From Hyphomicrobiales bacterium (GTDB lineage: Bacteria; Pseudomonadota; Alphaproteobacteria; Rhizobiales; Xanthobacteraceae): a stretch of 12,926 nt of DNA. The notes under the pieces are model-generated. The model ran no database searches. It saw only the letters and a list, made by a program, of their open reading frames with translations, and was not told where the DNA came from. The stretch is from assembly GCA_003164375.1 (NCBI GenBank), contig PLTE01000217.1:259-13184 (forward strand), written 5' to 3'. The translations under genes and the position numbers were made by a program. Of this stretch, positions 1 through 6,446 are shown piece after piece (positions within the stretch are counted from its first letter, which is position 1; each line of letters starts with the position of its first letter).

Positions 1-1
1 T

Positions 2-331
2 GAGATCGCGCCGTCAGTCAAGCCGCTGTTTCGCGGTGACATGAAGGAGCAGGGCCGCAAGCTGATGGCGACACTTGCCGTTGTCGTCAATGGACTCTCC
101 AATCTCGATGCCGTGCTGCCCGCGGCAAGCGCGCTTGCAAAGCGGCATGTCGACTATGGGGTAAAGCCGACCGACTACGAGCCGGTAGGCGCGGCGCTGC
201 TGTGGACGCTGGAGCGCGGTCTCGGCGAGCAATGGACGCCCGAACTCTCGGCGGCTTGGGCCCGCGCCTACACGATCCTGTCCGATTTTATGATCAGCGA
301 GGCCTATGGCCGCAGCGCCGCGGCGGAGTGA
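2..331 (+). CDS. bjgb: Single-domain globin, C-terminal part (5' end outside window)
   Basis: Only the last 109 residues are in the window; the reading frame is open from base 2. The protein reads as a bacterial haemoglobin of the flavohaemoglobin-like class: the LFRGDM / QGRKLM segment, the alanine- and leucine-rich helix ending in AKRHVDYGV (the region that normally carries the proximal haem histidine), and the closing helices with YEPVGAALLWTLERGLGEQWTPELSAAW. It ends after these helices, so there is no FAD/NAD reductase domain on the same chain. The separate reductase gene starts 9 bases downstream, which fits a two-component globin plus reductase. In Bradyrhizobium japonicum the equivalent gene, bjgb, lies between narK and flp and its product removes nitric oxide; I infer the same role here from gene order and sequence type. 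The globin call is firm. The symbol depends on synteny, and the missing N-terminus could not be checked for the distal haem-pocket residues. Confidence 0.88.
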   Translation, partial: EIAPSVKPLFRGDMKEQGRKLMATLAVVVNGLSNLDAVLPAASALAKRHVDYGVKPTDYEPVGAALLWTLERGLGEQWTPELSAAWARAYTILSDFMISEAYGRSAAAE

Positions 332-340
332 GGGCGCAGA

Positions 341-1555
341 ATGAGCGAGCCTCTCGTCATCATCGGCAACGGCATGGCTGGCGCGCGGCTGTGCGAGGAA
401 TTGTCGCGCCGCGCGCTTGGCCGCTACGCCATCGCTGTGGTTGGGCAAGAGCCGCAACTGGCCTATAACCGCGTGCTTCTTTCGTCGGTCCTTGCCGGCG
501 AAGTGCCGGCGAACGAAATTGCATTAAAATCCTCCGGCTGGTGGCGCGATCGCGGCGTAACCCTGTGCTATGGCGACGCCGTGACGGCGGTCGACGTCGC
601 GAAACGCATGGTGACGTGCGCCGATGGCAGAACGCTCGAATTCGCCAAGCTCGTATTCGCCACCGGATCGCGACCGATTCGCTTGCCGGTAACGGGCGCC
701 GATCTCCCCGGCGTCGTAACATTCCGCGACATGGCCGACGTGGCGACGATGTCGCGCGCCGCCGGCCGGGGCACTCGGGTCGTCGTCATCGGCGGGGGCC
801 TTCTCGGCATCGAAGCCGCTTACGGGCTTGCCAAGGCTGGCGCGGCGGTCACGCTCGTCCATCTCATGGATCGTCTGATGGATCGCCAGCTCGACAGGCG
901 CGCCGCAGCACTGCTCAAGCGCGCGGTCGAAGCGAAGGGCATCGCGGTCATGCTCGAAGCCGCGACCGCGCGCCTCATCGGCGACGATCGTGTCGAAGCG
1001 GTCGAGTTCAAGGACGGCCGCACCATTGCGGCGGACATCGTGGTGGTGGCCGTGGGCATCAAACCGAACGCGGAAATTGCCGCGGCGGCGAGCATCGCAG
1101 TGAAGCGCGGGATTGTCATTGACGATCATCTCTCGACCAGTGCGGCCGATGTCTTCGCGATCGGCGAATGCGCCGAGCATCGCGGAGTCTGCTACGGGCT
1201 CGTTCAACCCGCCAACGAGCAGGCGAGCGTGCTCGCCGAGCGACTTTGCGGGCGCGAGGTCCGCTACGATGGCAGCGTGAACGCGACCAATCTGAAGGTT
1301 TCCGGCGTTCACGTGTTTTCCGCCGGCGATTTTCTCGGCGGCGCAGGCACGGAATCGGTTGTGCTCGCCGATCCCGCGCTCGGCATCTACCGAAAGCTTG
1401 TGATCGCCGGCGATCGTCTTGTCGGTGCTGTTCTCTACGGCGATACGGTGGATGCGCTGTGGTATCTGGAGCTCATCCGCACTGGGATTCCCGTCGAACA
1501 TTTTCGCGAGACTCTCATTTTCGGTCGGGCGCTCGTCGAGCGGCAAGCGGCGTGA
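341..1555 (+). CDS. flp: FAD-dependent NAD(P)H oxidoreductase (Flp; NirB N-terminal-like)
   Basis: This 404-residue flavoprotein has two dinucleotide-binding folds. The N-terminal FAD motif is IIGNGMAG (about residues 7-14). The FATGSRP strand follows, then a second GGGLLG motif near residues 147-157 for NAD(P)H, and the FAIGECAEH FAD-contact motif near residue 271. The fold matches the N-terminal half of the NirB nitrite reductase large subunit and rubredoxin reductases, but the siroheme and [4Fe-4S] part of NirB is absent, so it cannot reduce nitrite by itself. In the matching Bradyrhizobium operon, Flp supplies electrons from NAD(P)H to the nitrate reductase and probably the globin; that role is inferred from context. 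The ATG at 341 has GAGG at 330-333, 7 bases upstream and overlapping the globin stop. The 9-base gap to the globin gene and 43-base gap to nasC support one transcript. The protein is expected to be cytoplasmic, since no signal peptide is visible. Confidence 0.9.
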   Translation: MSEPLVIIGNGMAGARLCEELSRRALGRYAIAVVGQEPQLAYNRVLLSSVLAGEVPANEIALKSSGWWRDRGVTLCYGDAVTAVDVAKRMVTCADGRTLEFAKLVFATGSRPIRLPVTGADLPGVVTFRDMADVATMSRAAGRGTRVVVIGGGLLGIEAAYGLAKAGAAVTLVHLMDRLMDRQLDRRAAALLKRAVEAKGIAVMLEAATARLIGDDRVEAVEFKDGRTIAADIVVVAVGIKPNAEIAAAASIAVKRGIVIDDHLSTSAADVFAIGECAEHRGVCYGLVQPANEQASVLAERLCGREVRYDGSVNATNLKVSGVHVFSAGDFLGGAGTESVVLADPALGIYRKLVIAGDRLVGAVLYGDTVDALWYLELIRTGIPVEHFRETLIFGRALVERQAA

Positions 1556-1598
1556 CGCCGTTGTCGCGCCGTCGTCAAACGGGTGCATGGAAACTGCC

Positions 1599-4304
1599 AT
1601 GAACGCCTTGCCGCCGCAGCAACCTGCCACGCGCACCGCCTGTCCGTATTGTGGTGTCGGCTGCGGCGTGCTCGCGGTGGCGGACCTCAATGGCGGCGCA
1701 ATGATTGCCGGCGACCCAGATCATCCGGCAAATTTCGGCCGTCTTTGCTCGAAGGGCTCCGCGCTTGGCGATACGCTTTCGCTCGATCGGCGACTGCTGC
1801 ATCCCATGATCCGGCGGGCTCCGGGAGTTCTCGGTCGGGTCGATTGGGACACCGCGCTCGATGCGGTCGCGAGCGGACTGCGCACGGTCGTCGATCGCGA
1901 TGGTCCGGAGGCGGTGGCATTCTATCTCTCCGGGCAATTGCTGACAGAGGATTATTACGTCGCCAACAAACTGATGAAAGGCTTCCTCGGCTCGTCCAAT
2001 GTCGACACCAATTCGCGCTTGTGCATGGCCTCGTCCGTCGCCGGACACCGCCGCGCTTTCGGCGCCGACATCGTGCCCGGGACCTACCGCGACATCGATG
2101 AAGCCGATCTCATCGTGCTGGTCGGCTCGAATGCGGCATGGTGCCATCCCGTCCTCTATCAGCGGATGATCGCCGCCAAGCGCAATCGTGGCGCCAAATT
2201 GATCGTCATCGATCCACGCCGAACGGCGACTGCCAAAGACGCGGATCTGTTCCTACCGATCGCGCCCGGCATGGATGCCGCGCTGTTTTGCGGCCTGCTC
2301 GTTCATCTCGCCGATACGTTGGCGCTCGACTACGCCTACATCGACAGGCACACGGCGGGCTTTGTCGAAGCGTTGGCGCGGGCTCGCGAAATTGCTGCGA
2401 ACCCGGCGGCGACCGCGCGAGCCACCGGTCTCGAGCAAGCCGACGTTGCGCATTTCTTTGAACTGTTCCGCAAAACCGAGCGCGTCGTCACGTGCTTTTC
2501 GCAAGGCGTCAATCAATCTGCGCAAGGCACGGACAAGGTGAACGCCATCATCAATGCCCACCTTGCGACACGCCGCATCGGCCGCCCAGGCATGGGCCCA
2601 TTCTCGCTGACCGGCCAACCTAATGCGATGGGTGGCCGCGAAGTCGGCGGTCTGTCCAATCAGCTTGCCGCCCATATGGGTTTCTCGCCCGAGGAGCGCG
2701 ATCGCGTCGGGCGATTCTGGCGGGCGCCGTGCTTGGCCGCCAAGGAGGGATTAAAGGCCATCGACTTGTTCGAGGCGATCGAACGCGGCTCGATCAAAGC
2801 GCTGTGGGTCATGGCGACCAATCCGGTCGTTTCGCTGCCGCGCGCCGGCGCAGTGCGTCATGCGCTTGGAAAACTCGACTTGTTCATCGTGTCCGAGAAT
2901 GTTCTCGACAATGACACGATCGCGGCCGGCGCGGAGGCGCGCACTCAAGTGCTGCTGCCTGGTGCGGCATGGGGCGAAAAGCATGGCACGGTCACCAATT
3001 CGGAGCGACGTATCTCGCGTCAACGCGCGTTCCTGCCCTTGCCGGGCGAGGCGCGACCCGATTGGTGGATCGTCACCGAGGTCGCGCGGCGATTAGGCTT
3101 TGGTTCAGCGTTTGCATTCGGTGGCCCGGCGGATATTTTTAGAGAGCACGCGGCTCTCTCGGCCTTCGAGAACAATGGGGAGCGCGATTTCGATATCGGT
3201 GCGCTTGCTGGTATCTCGGATGCGGCCTATGGCGCGCTCGATCCGGTGATGTGGCCGGCGCGCGCCGGCGAACCGTCGCGCGAACAGCGCTTCTTCGCTG
3301 CCGGCGAATTCTTCACGCCGGACCGCCGTGCGCGGTTCGTCGCTCCGGAGCGTCCCCGGCCGCGAAGCGCGACGAGCAAGTATTTTCCATTGCGGCTCAA
3401 CACCGGTCGCGTGCGCGACCAATGGCATACTATGACGCGGACAGGGATGAGTCCGCGTCTGGGTACCCATTCGCCCGAGCCGTTCGTCGAGATAAACCCG
3501 GCCGATGGAGAAGCGGCGCTGCTCGCCGATGGCGGCTTTGCTAGAATCACGACGTCGCACGGCAGTGCAATCCTGAAGGTTCGTTTTGACGCCGGCCAAC
3601 GACTAGGCTCGATCTTCGCGCCGATCCATTGGAGCGAAGCCACGGCAGCTTATGCGCGCGTCGGCGAGATGGTCACGGCGGCGAATGATCCATTCTCCGG
3701 CCAACCTGAACTCAAGGCGACTCCTGCGCGCGCCGAACCGGTCGAGTTCGCTTATGTTGGCATTGCGCTCTCTCGCGGCGCGATCACACTGCCGGCTGGA
3801 ACGTGGTTTGCGCGTCAGGCAATCACCGGCGGCAATGCGGTTCTGTTTGCGACAAATGAACCGTTCGGGCTCTGGCATGAGCACGCCCGCACCCTGCTGC
3901 CTGCGGATGCGGAACTCGCCGAATATATCGATCAGTCGCGTGGCTTGATCCGGATCGCAGCCTTCCGCGCCGGTCGTTTCGACGGCTGTATCTTTGTCGG
4001 CCCGGCGCAAAGTCAGCCGCAATGGGGCGTGGTGCGTTCGCTGTTCGAGGCCGGCATCTTGGCCGAGCAGGAACGGCGTACGCTGCTGTCGGGGCGCAGC
4101 GCGGATGGAATGGCGGACACTGGGCCGGTGATCTGCGCGTGTTTCGGCGTCGGGCTTGCGGCGATCCAAGAAGTCGTTGCCGCGGGCCGGAACGTGACCG
4201 TCGACGACATCGGTCGAACGTTGCGCGCGGGGACGAATTGCGGGTCCTGTTTGCCTGAATTGCGGGGAATTATCGAGCGCAGCGCTAGTCCCGTCGTACC
4301 GTGA
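1599..4304 (+). CDS. nasC: Assimilatory nitrate reductase catalytic subunit
   Basis: This cytoplasmic molybdoenzyme (901 residues) reduces nitrate to nitrite for assimilation. Visible parts: four cysteines for a [4Fe-4S] cluster at C15, C18, C22 (CPYCGVGC) and C50 (LCSKG); the NSRLCMAS motif, whose cysteine (about 142) is the expected molybdenum ligand; the GxNxxxCHPV-type pterin-binding stretch; the GQPNAMGGREVGGL segment typical of Nas/Nap enzymes; the molydopterin dinucleotide-binding C-terminal domain (LRLNTGRVRDQWHTMTRTG); and finally a BFD-like [2Fe-2S] domain with C846, C848, C881 and C884. That last domain is typical of NasA/NasC enzymes fed by a flavoprotein, which fits Flp upstream. 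No Tat signal is seen. The frame is open from 1419 inside flp, but the [4Fe-4S] motif sits close behind the ATGs at 1587 and 1599. I chose 1599 because GGA lies 7 bases before it; 1587 would add four residues. No nitrite reductase gene follows in the window. Confidence 0.93.
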   Translation: MNALPPQQPATRTACPYCGVGCGVLAVADLNGGAMIAGDPDHPANFGRLCSKGSALGDTLSLDRRLLHPMIRRAPGVLGRVDWDTALDAVASGLRTVVDRDGPEAVAFYLSGQLLTEDYYVANKLMKGFLGSSNVDTNSRLCMASSVAGHRRAFGADIVPGTYRDIDEADLIVLVGSNAAWCHPVLYQRMIAAKRNRGAKLIVIDPRRTATAKDADLFLPIAPGMDAALFCGLLVHLADTLALDYAYIDRHTAGFVEALARAREIAANPAATARATGLEQADVAHFFELFRKTERVVTCFSQGVNQSAQGTDKVNAIINAHLATRRIGRPGMGPFSLTGQPNAMGGREVGGLSNQLAAHMGFSPEERDRVGRFWRAPCLAAKEGLKAIDLFEAIERGSIKALWVMATNPVVSLPRAGAVRHALGKLDLFIVSENVLDNDTIAAGAEARTQVLLPGAAWGEKHGTVTNSERRISRQRAFLPLPGEARPDWWIVTEVARRLGFGSAFAFGGPADIFREHAALSAFENNGERDFDIGALAGISDAAYGALDPVMWPARAGEPSREQRFFAAGEFFTPDRRARFVAPERPRPRSATSKYFPLRLNTGRVRDQWHTMTRTGMSPRLGTHSPEPFVEINPADGEAALLADGGFARITTSHGSAILKVRFDAGQRLGSIFAPIHWSEATAAYARVGEMVTAANDPFSGQPELKATPARAEPVEFAYVGIALSRGAITLPAGTWFARQAITGGNAVLFATNEPFGLWHEHARTLLPADAELAEYIDQSRGLIRIAAFRAGRFDGCIFVGPAQSQPQWGVVRSLFEAGILAEQERRTLLSGRSADGMADTGPVICACFGVGLAAIQEVVAAGRNVTVDDIGRTLRAGTNCGSCLPELRGIIERSASPVVP

Positions 4305-4488
4305 AGACGTACATGGCGCGAATGATTTGCGGATCGTCTGCTTTAAAAGCTTGCCAGTTGTCGAGATTTGTAAGCGCGGCAGCGGGCGGATATCGCTTGC
4401 GAAATCTCTCGACGGTTCGAGGTCGAAATCTATGAATGAGAGCTTCTGCTCGCTCACAGCGCAACAGAATATGTGAATATTGCTGGCG
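4285..4488 (-). pseudogene. C-terminal remnant of a class I SAM-dependent methyltransferase
   Basis: On the minus strand, one frame is open from the TGA at 4489-4491 to the TAG at 4285-4287, giving 67 codons and no ATG before the final dozen residues. The translation looks like genuine protein: it contains TVERFRKRYPPAAALTNLDN followed by WQAFKADDPQIIRAMYVFTV and ends RRD. The pattern (Trp-x-x-Phe, an acidic stretch with Pro, then a Met-Tyr-aromatic beta strand ending in basic residues) resembles the last 40 residues of many class I SAM-dependent methyltransferases. The SAM-binding core is missing: just upstream lie the rpmB terminator and rpmB itself. I read it as the tail of a gene whose front was deleted, leaving its stop inside the 3' end of nasC. 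An alternative is a tiny gene starting at TTG or CTG, but I see no ribosome binding site. The family is inferred by eye only. Confidence 0.5.
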
Positions 4489-4490
4489 TC

Positions 4491-4544
4491 AAAAAGAGAA
4501 TCCCGGGCGGGGCCACGGCTAAACCTGCCGTTCCCGCGCTCGGG
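4491..4544 (-). terminator. Rho-independent terminator of rpmB
   Basis: Read on the minus strand, an 18-position stem with four mismatched positions (arms beginning CCCGAGCGCGGG and ending GGCCCCGCCCGGG, loop AGGTTTA) spans 4502-4544. It is followed at once by a T-rich run, ATTCTCTTTTT, at 4491-4501. It begins 64 bases after the rpmB stop codon, so it most likely ends the rpmB transcript. The T run also contains the in-frame stop that closes the methyltransferase remnant upstream. Confidence 0.75.
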
Positions 4545-4607
4545 AAAGCGATCGATGTCCGTTTAGCGCGCAGGCTACGCCGCGCAGGGCGCTCGCGGCA
4601 ATTGCGG

Positions 4608-4898
4608 CTACGCCACTGCCAAGCGCTTCTTGACGACCTGGCGCTTGAGCTCAAGGACGCGCGGCGACAGCTCGGCGTCTTTCGCCTTCAGGAGGAAAGC
4701 GTCAAGCCCGCCACGATGATCGACGGATTTGAGCGCATTGGCCGAGATTCGCAGTCGGACCGAACGGCCGAGCGCATCCGACAACAATGTGACATTGAGC
4801 AGATTGGGCAGAAACCGCCGTTTAGTCTTGCGGTTGGAATGGCTGACCCGGTTGCCGATTTGGCGCGTCTTGCCGGTCAGTTCGCAACGCCATGCCAT
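4608..4898 (-). CDS. rpmB: 50S ribosomal protein L28
   Basis: This 96-residue protein is a structural component of the large ribosomal subunit. The family signature is plain: CELTGKTRQIGNRVSHSNRKTKRRFLPNL at the N-terminus, then the VRLRISANALKSVDHRGGLDAFLL core near residues 46-68, and a basic helix ending VVKKRLAVA. Length and pattern fit alphaproteobacterial L28. The ATG at 4898 is preceded by AAGGA with 9 bases of spacing. A second ATG on the same strand at 4893 is in another frame. The gene stands alone on the minus strand, with its own promoter and terminator, and diverges from the DUF3108 gene. Residue 3 is Trp in a position where Arg or a small residue is more common; I attach no meaning to this. 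Confidence 0.97.
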   Translation of the reverse strand: MAWRCELTGKTRQIGNRVSHSNRKTKRRFLPNLLNVTLLSDALGRSVRLRISANALKSVDHRGGLDAFLLKAKDAELSPRVLELKRQVVKKRLAVA

Positions 4899-4992
4899 GG
4901 CTCGAATTCCTTATTCAAAATCTCGTCGAAATACCGCGTCATTCCTGCACGTCGAGCGGCGCCTCTCCGACGATAAAGGGAGTTGGCGCGGA

Positions 4993-5021
4993 CCTATAGT
5001 GGCGGCCCTCTCAAGCGTCAA
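4993..5021 (-). promoter_or_regulatory. Sigma-70-type promoter of rpmB
   Basis: On the minus strand, TTGACG (plus-strand 5016-5021) and TATAGG (4993-4998) are separated by exactly 17 bases, close to the RpoD consensus for both boxes. Transcription would start near 4986 and give a leader of about 88 bases before rpmB. Strength and spacing suit a constitutively expressed ribosomal protein gene. Confidence 0.7.
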
Positions 5022-5152
5022 GCCGCCGGCGTGGTCCCGCGCCACTGCCGGCACGGCGAACCGCGGCGGACAACAGCCCCAAACCACACAAACGACGCAT
5101 TCTCCGACAACACAATAACACCGGTTCCACCTCCGTTATTTGAGGAAAACCA

Positions 5153-6097
5153 TTGTCCGTCGTCATGTTGCCGAAGCCGATTGCCCGCCGTGCCGCCGTT
5201 GCCGCGTTCGCCACGGCGTTTTTCGTGGCTGCCGCCTTAATCGCGGGCGCGGTGGCCATGGCAGGCGACACGAGCCATCAAGCGGCGGCGCAAACGTTGA
5301 GCCCAACGTCCGGCCCAGCCTCGAGCCAAGCGTCCAGTCCGGGCCGGCTTGAAGCCGTATACACCGCCAGCATCGCTGGCATCACGATCGGCCAGGGTAA
5401 CTGGAGCATTGATTTCTCTGACGACCAATATACCGCCGCGGCGAGCGGCACCACGACCGGCGTTCTGCGCTTTTTCACCGGAGCCCATGGTACGGGCGCG
5501 GCGCATGGTGCCGTTAGCGCCGGTCAGCCGGTGCCGACGAGTTATGGGGCGACCATTATTTACGACCACAAGGTCGATGACGTGCGTATCGCGCTCGCGG
5601 GCGGCAATGTAACGGATTACGCCGTCGAGCCGCCGCTGCCGCCGATCCCCGATCGCATCCCGGTGACGGAAGCGGATCGCCGCGGCGTGATCGACCCGAT
5701 GACCTCGATGCTCAATCGGGTTGGGGGTAACGGGGATCCAGTCGCGCCGGAGTCCTGCGAGCGCAAAGTCGGGGTGTTCGACGGCCGCGTGCGCTATGAC
5801 CTCAACAGCGAATTCAAGCGCATGGAAACCGTCAAGGCGGACCGCGGCTACGCCGGTCCGGCTGTCGTTTGTGCGGTTTATTTTACGCCCATCTCCGGTT
5901 ACGTGCCGAACCGCCCGGCGATTAAATATCTTGTCGAACTGCGCGATGCGGAAGTCTGGCTGGCGCCGATCGCCGGCACCCGTCTCCTAGTGCCGTTCCG
6001 CTTCTCGATGCCGACCCCGCTCGGTGTCGGGGTGCTGCAAGCAACCGAATTTGTGTCGGTCACACAGCCGTTGCATCCGCTTGCAAAGACGCAGTGA
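5153..6097 (+). CDS. DUF3108 domain-containing exported protein
   Basis: This is a 314-residue protein of unknown function in the DUF3108 family. The N-terminus has basic residues (KPIARR) followed by a long alanine-rich hydrophobic stretch at about residues 13-37 ending AMAGDTS, which looks like a Sec signal peptide or an uncleaved anchor. A low-complexity Ser/Pro/Ala linker follows to about residue 60. The conserved domain starts at LEAVYTASIAGITIGQGNWSI and runs to the C-terminus, rich in beta strands, with features such as DPMTSML, a paired cysteine region (ESCERKVGVFDGRVRYDL and AVVCAVYFTPISGY) and a closing PLGVGVLQATEF. The two cysteines could form a disulfide in the periplasm (inference). 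I chose the TTG at 5153 because AGGA at 5143-5146 lies 6 bases upstream; the ATG at 5165 would be 18 bases from it. It is divergent from rpmB, so the 254 bases between them must serve both; I recognise no promoter on this strand. Confidence 0.87.
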   Translation: MSVVMLPKPIARRAAVAAFATAFFVAAALIAGAVAMAGDTSHQAAAQTLSPTSGPASSQASSPGRLEAVYTASIAGITIGQGNWSIDFSDDQYTAAASGTTTGVLRFFTGAHGTGAAHGAVSAGQPVPTSYGATIIYDHKVDDVRIALAGGNVTDYAVEPPLPPIPDRIPVTEADRRGVIDPMTSMLNRVGGNGDPVAPESCERKVGVFDGRVRYDLNSEFKRMETVKADRGYAGPAVVCAVYFTPISGYVPNRPAIKYLVELRDAEVWLAPIAGTRLLVPFRFSMPTPLGVGVLQATEFVSVTQPLHPLAKTQ

Positions 6098-6446
6098 AAT
6101 TTGCTTCCCGGGGGCTTGCGCAGGCGGCGGCCTCACTTAGCTTTCCCCGTTATCCACAGGAAGGCAGCCCTTGACTCGCCGCTGAATCATGATCGGGCAA
6201 CGCGTTAATACCTTTGGCGCTACGACGACGACCGGGAACTGGCGAATCCACCCGATGTGGTGTGCAACGGTAAAGAGTGTGCCATATATCGCAGTGAACG
6301 AATTCGAACACGCCGAGAGTCACCGATTCGGCCGCGATTCGTTCCAGACTTGTTCCACTCCTTAAGCACAGACCTTTCCAGCGTCACATTGTGGTACAGA
6401 AGCACTGTGCCAGTTCCGCCAATGCTGCCTTAAAGCCGGGTTCGTA
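6098..6446. other. 349-bp non-coding region with DnaA box and GANTC cluster
   Basis: No convincing gene lies between the DUF3108 gene and the helicase gene. The stretch holds one exact TTATCCACA 9-mer at 6150-6158, identical to the strongest E. coli DnaA box. It also holds six GANTC sites (starting at 6173, 6184, 6244, 6317, 6325 and 6336), the recognition sequence of the alphaproteobacterial cell-cycle methylase CcrM. About 1.4 would be expected by chance in this length at even base composition. I see no clear -35/-10 pair for the helicase and no obvious terminator for the DUF3108 gene. Confidence 0.6.
6150..6158 (+). promoter_or_regulatory. Perfect DnaA-box 9-mer
   Basis: The sequence TTATCCACA is seen exactly. 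It is known as the high-affinity DnaA binding site. A single copy can occur by chance, so binding is inferred; its company with six GANTC sites makes a cell-cycle-linked role for this region worth considering. Confidence 0.45.

Noticed and set aside
341..1555. NirB nitrite reductase large subunit
   Set aside because: At 404 residues it has only the two dinucleotide-binding domains; the siroheme/[4Fe-4S] half is missing, so Flp fits better.
524..1690. 388-codon minus-strand frame opposite flp
   Set aside because: Antisense shadow of a well-supported flavoprotein gene, with no family resemblance and no plausible ribosome binding site noted.
3603..4457. 284-codon minus-strand frame spanning the nasC end
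   Set aside because: Mostly antisense to nasC. The convincing protein-like sequence here is in another minus-strand frame, the methyltransferase remnant.
4473..4976. 167-codon plus-strand frame over rpmB
   Set aside because: It is antisense to ribosomal protein L28 and crosses the rpmB terminator; no family resemblance.
6098..6446. Chromosomal replication origin
   Set aside because: Only one good DnaA box, no clear AT-rich unwinding element and no usual origin neighbours such as hemE or dnaA in the window.
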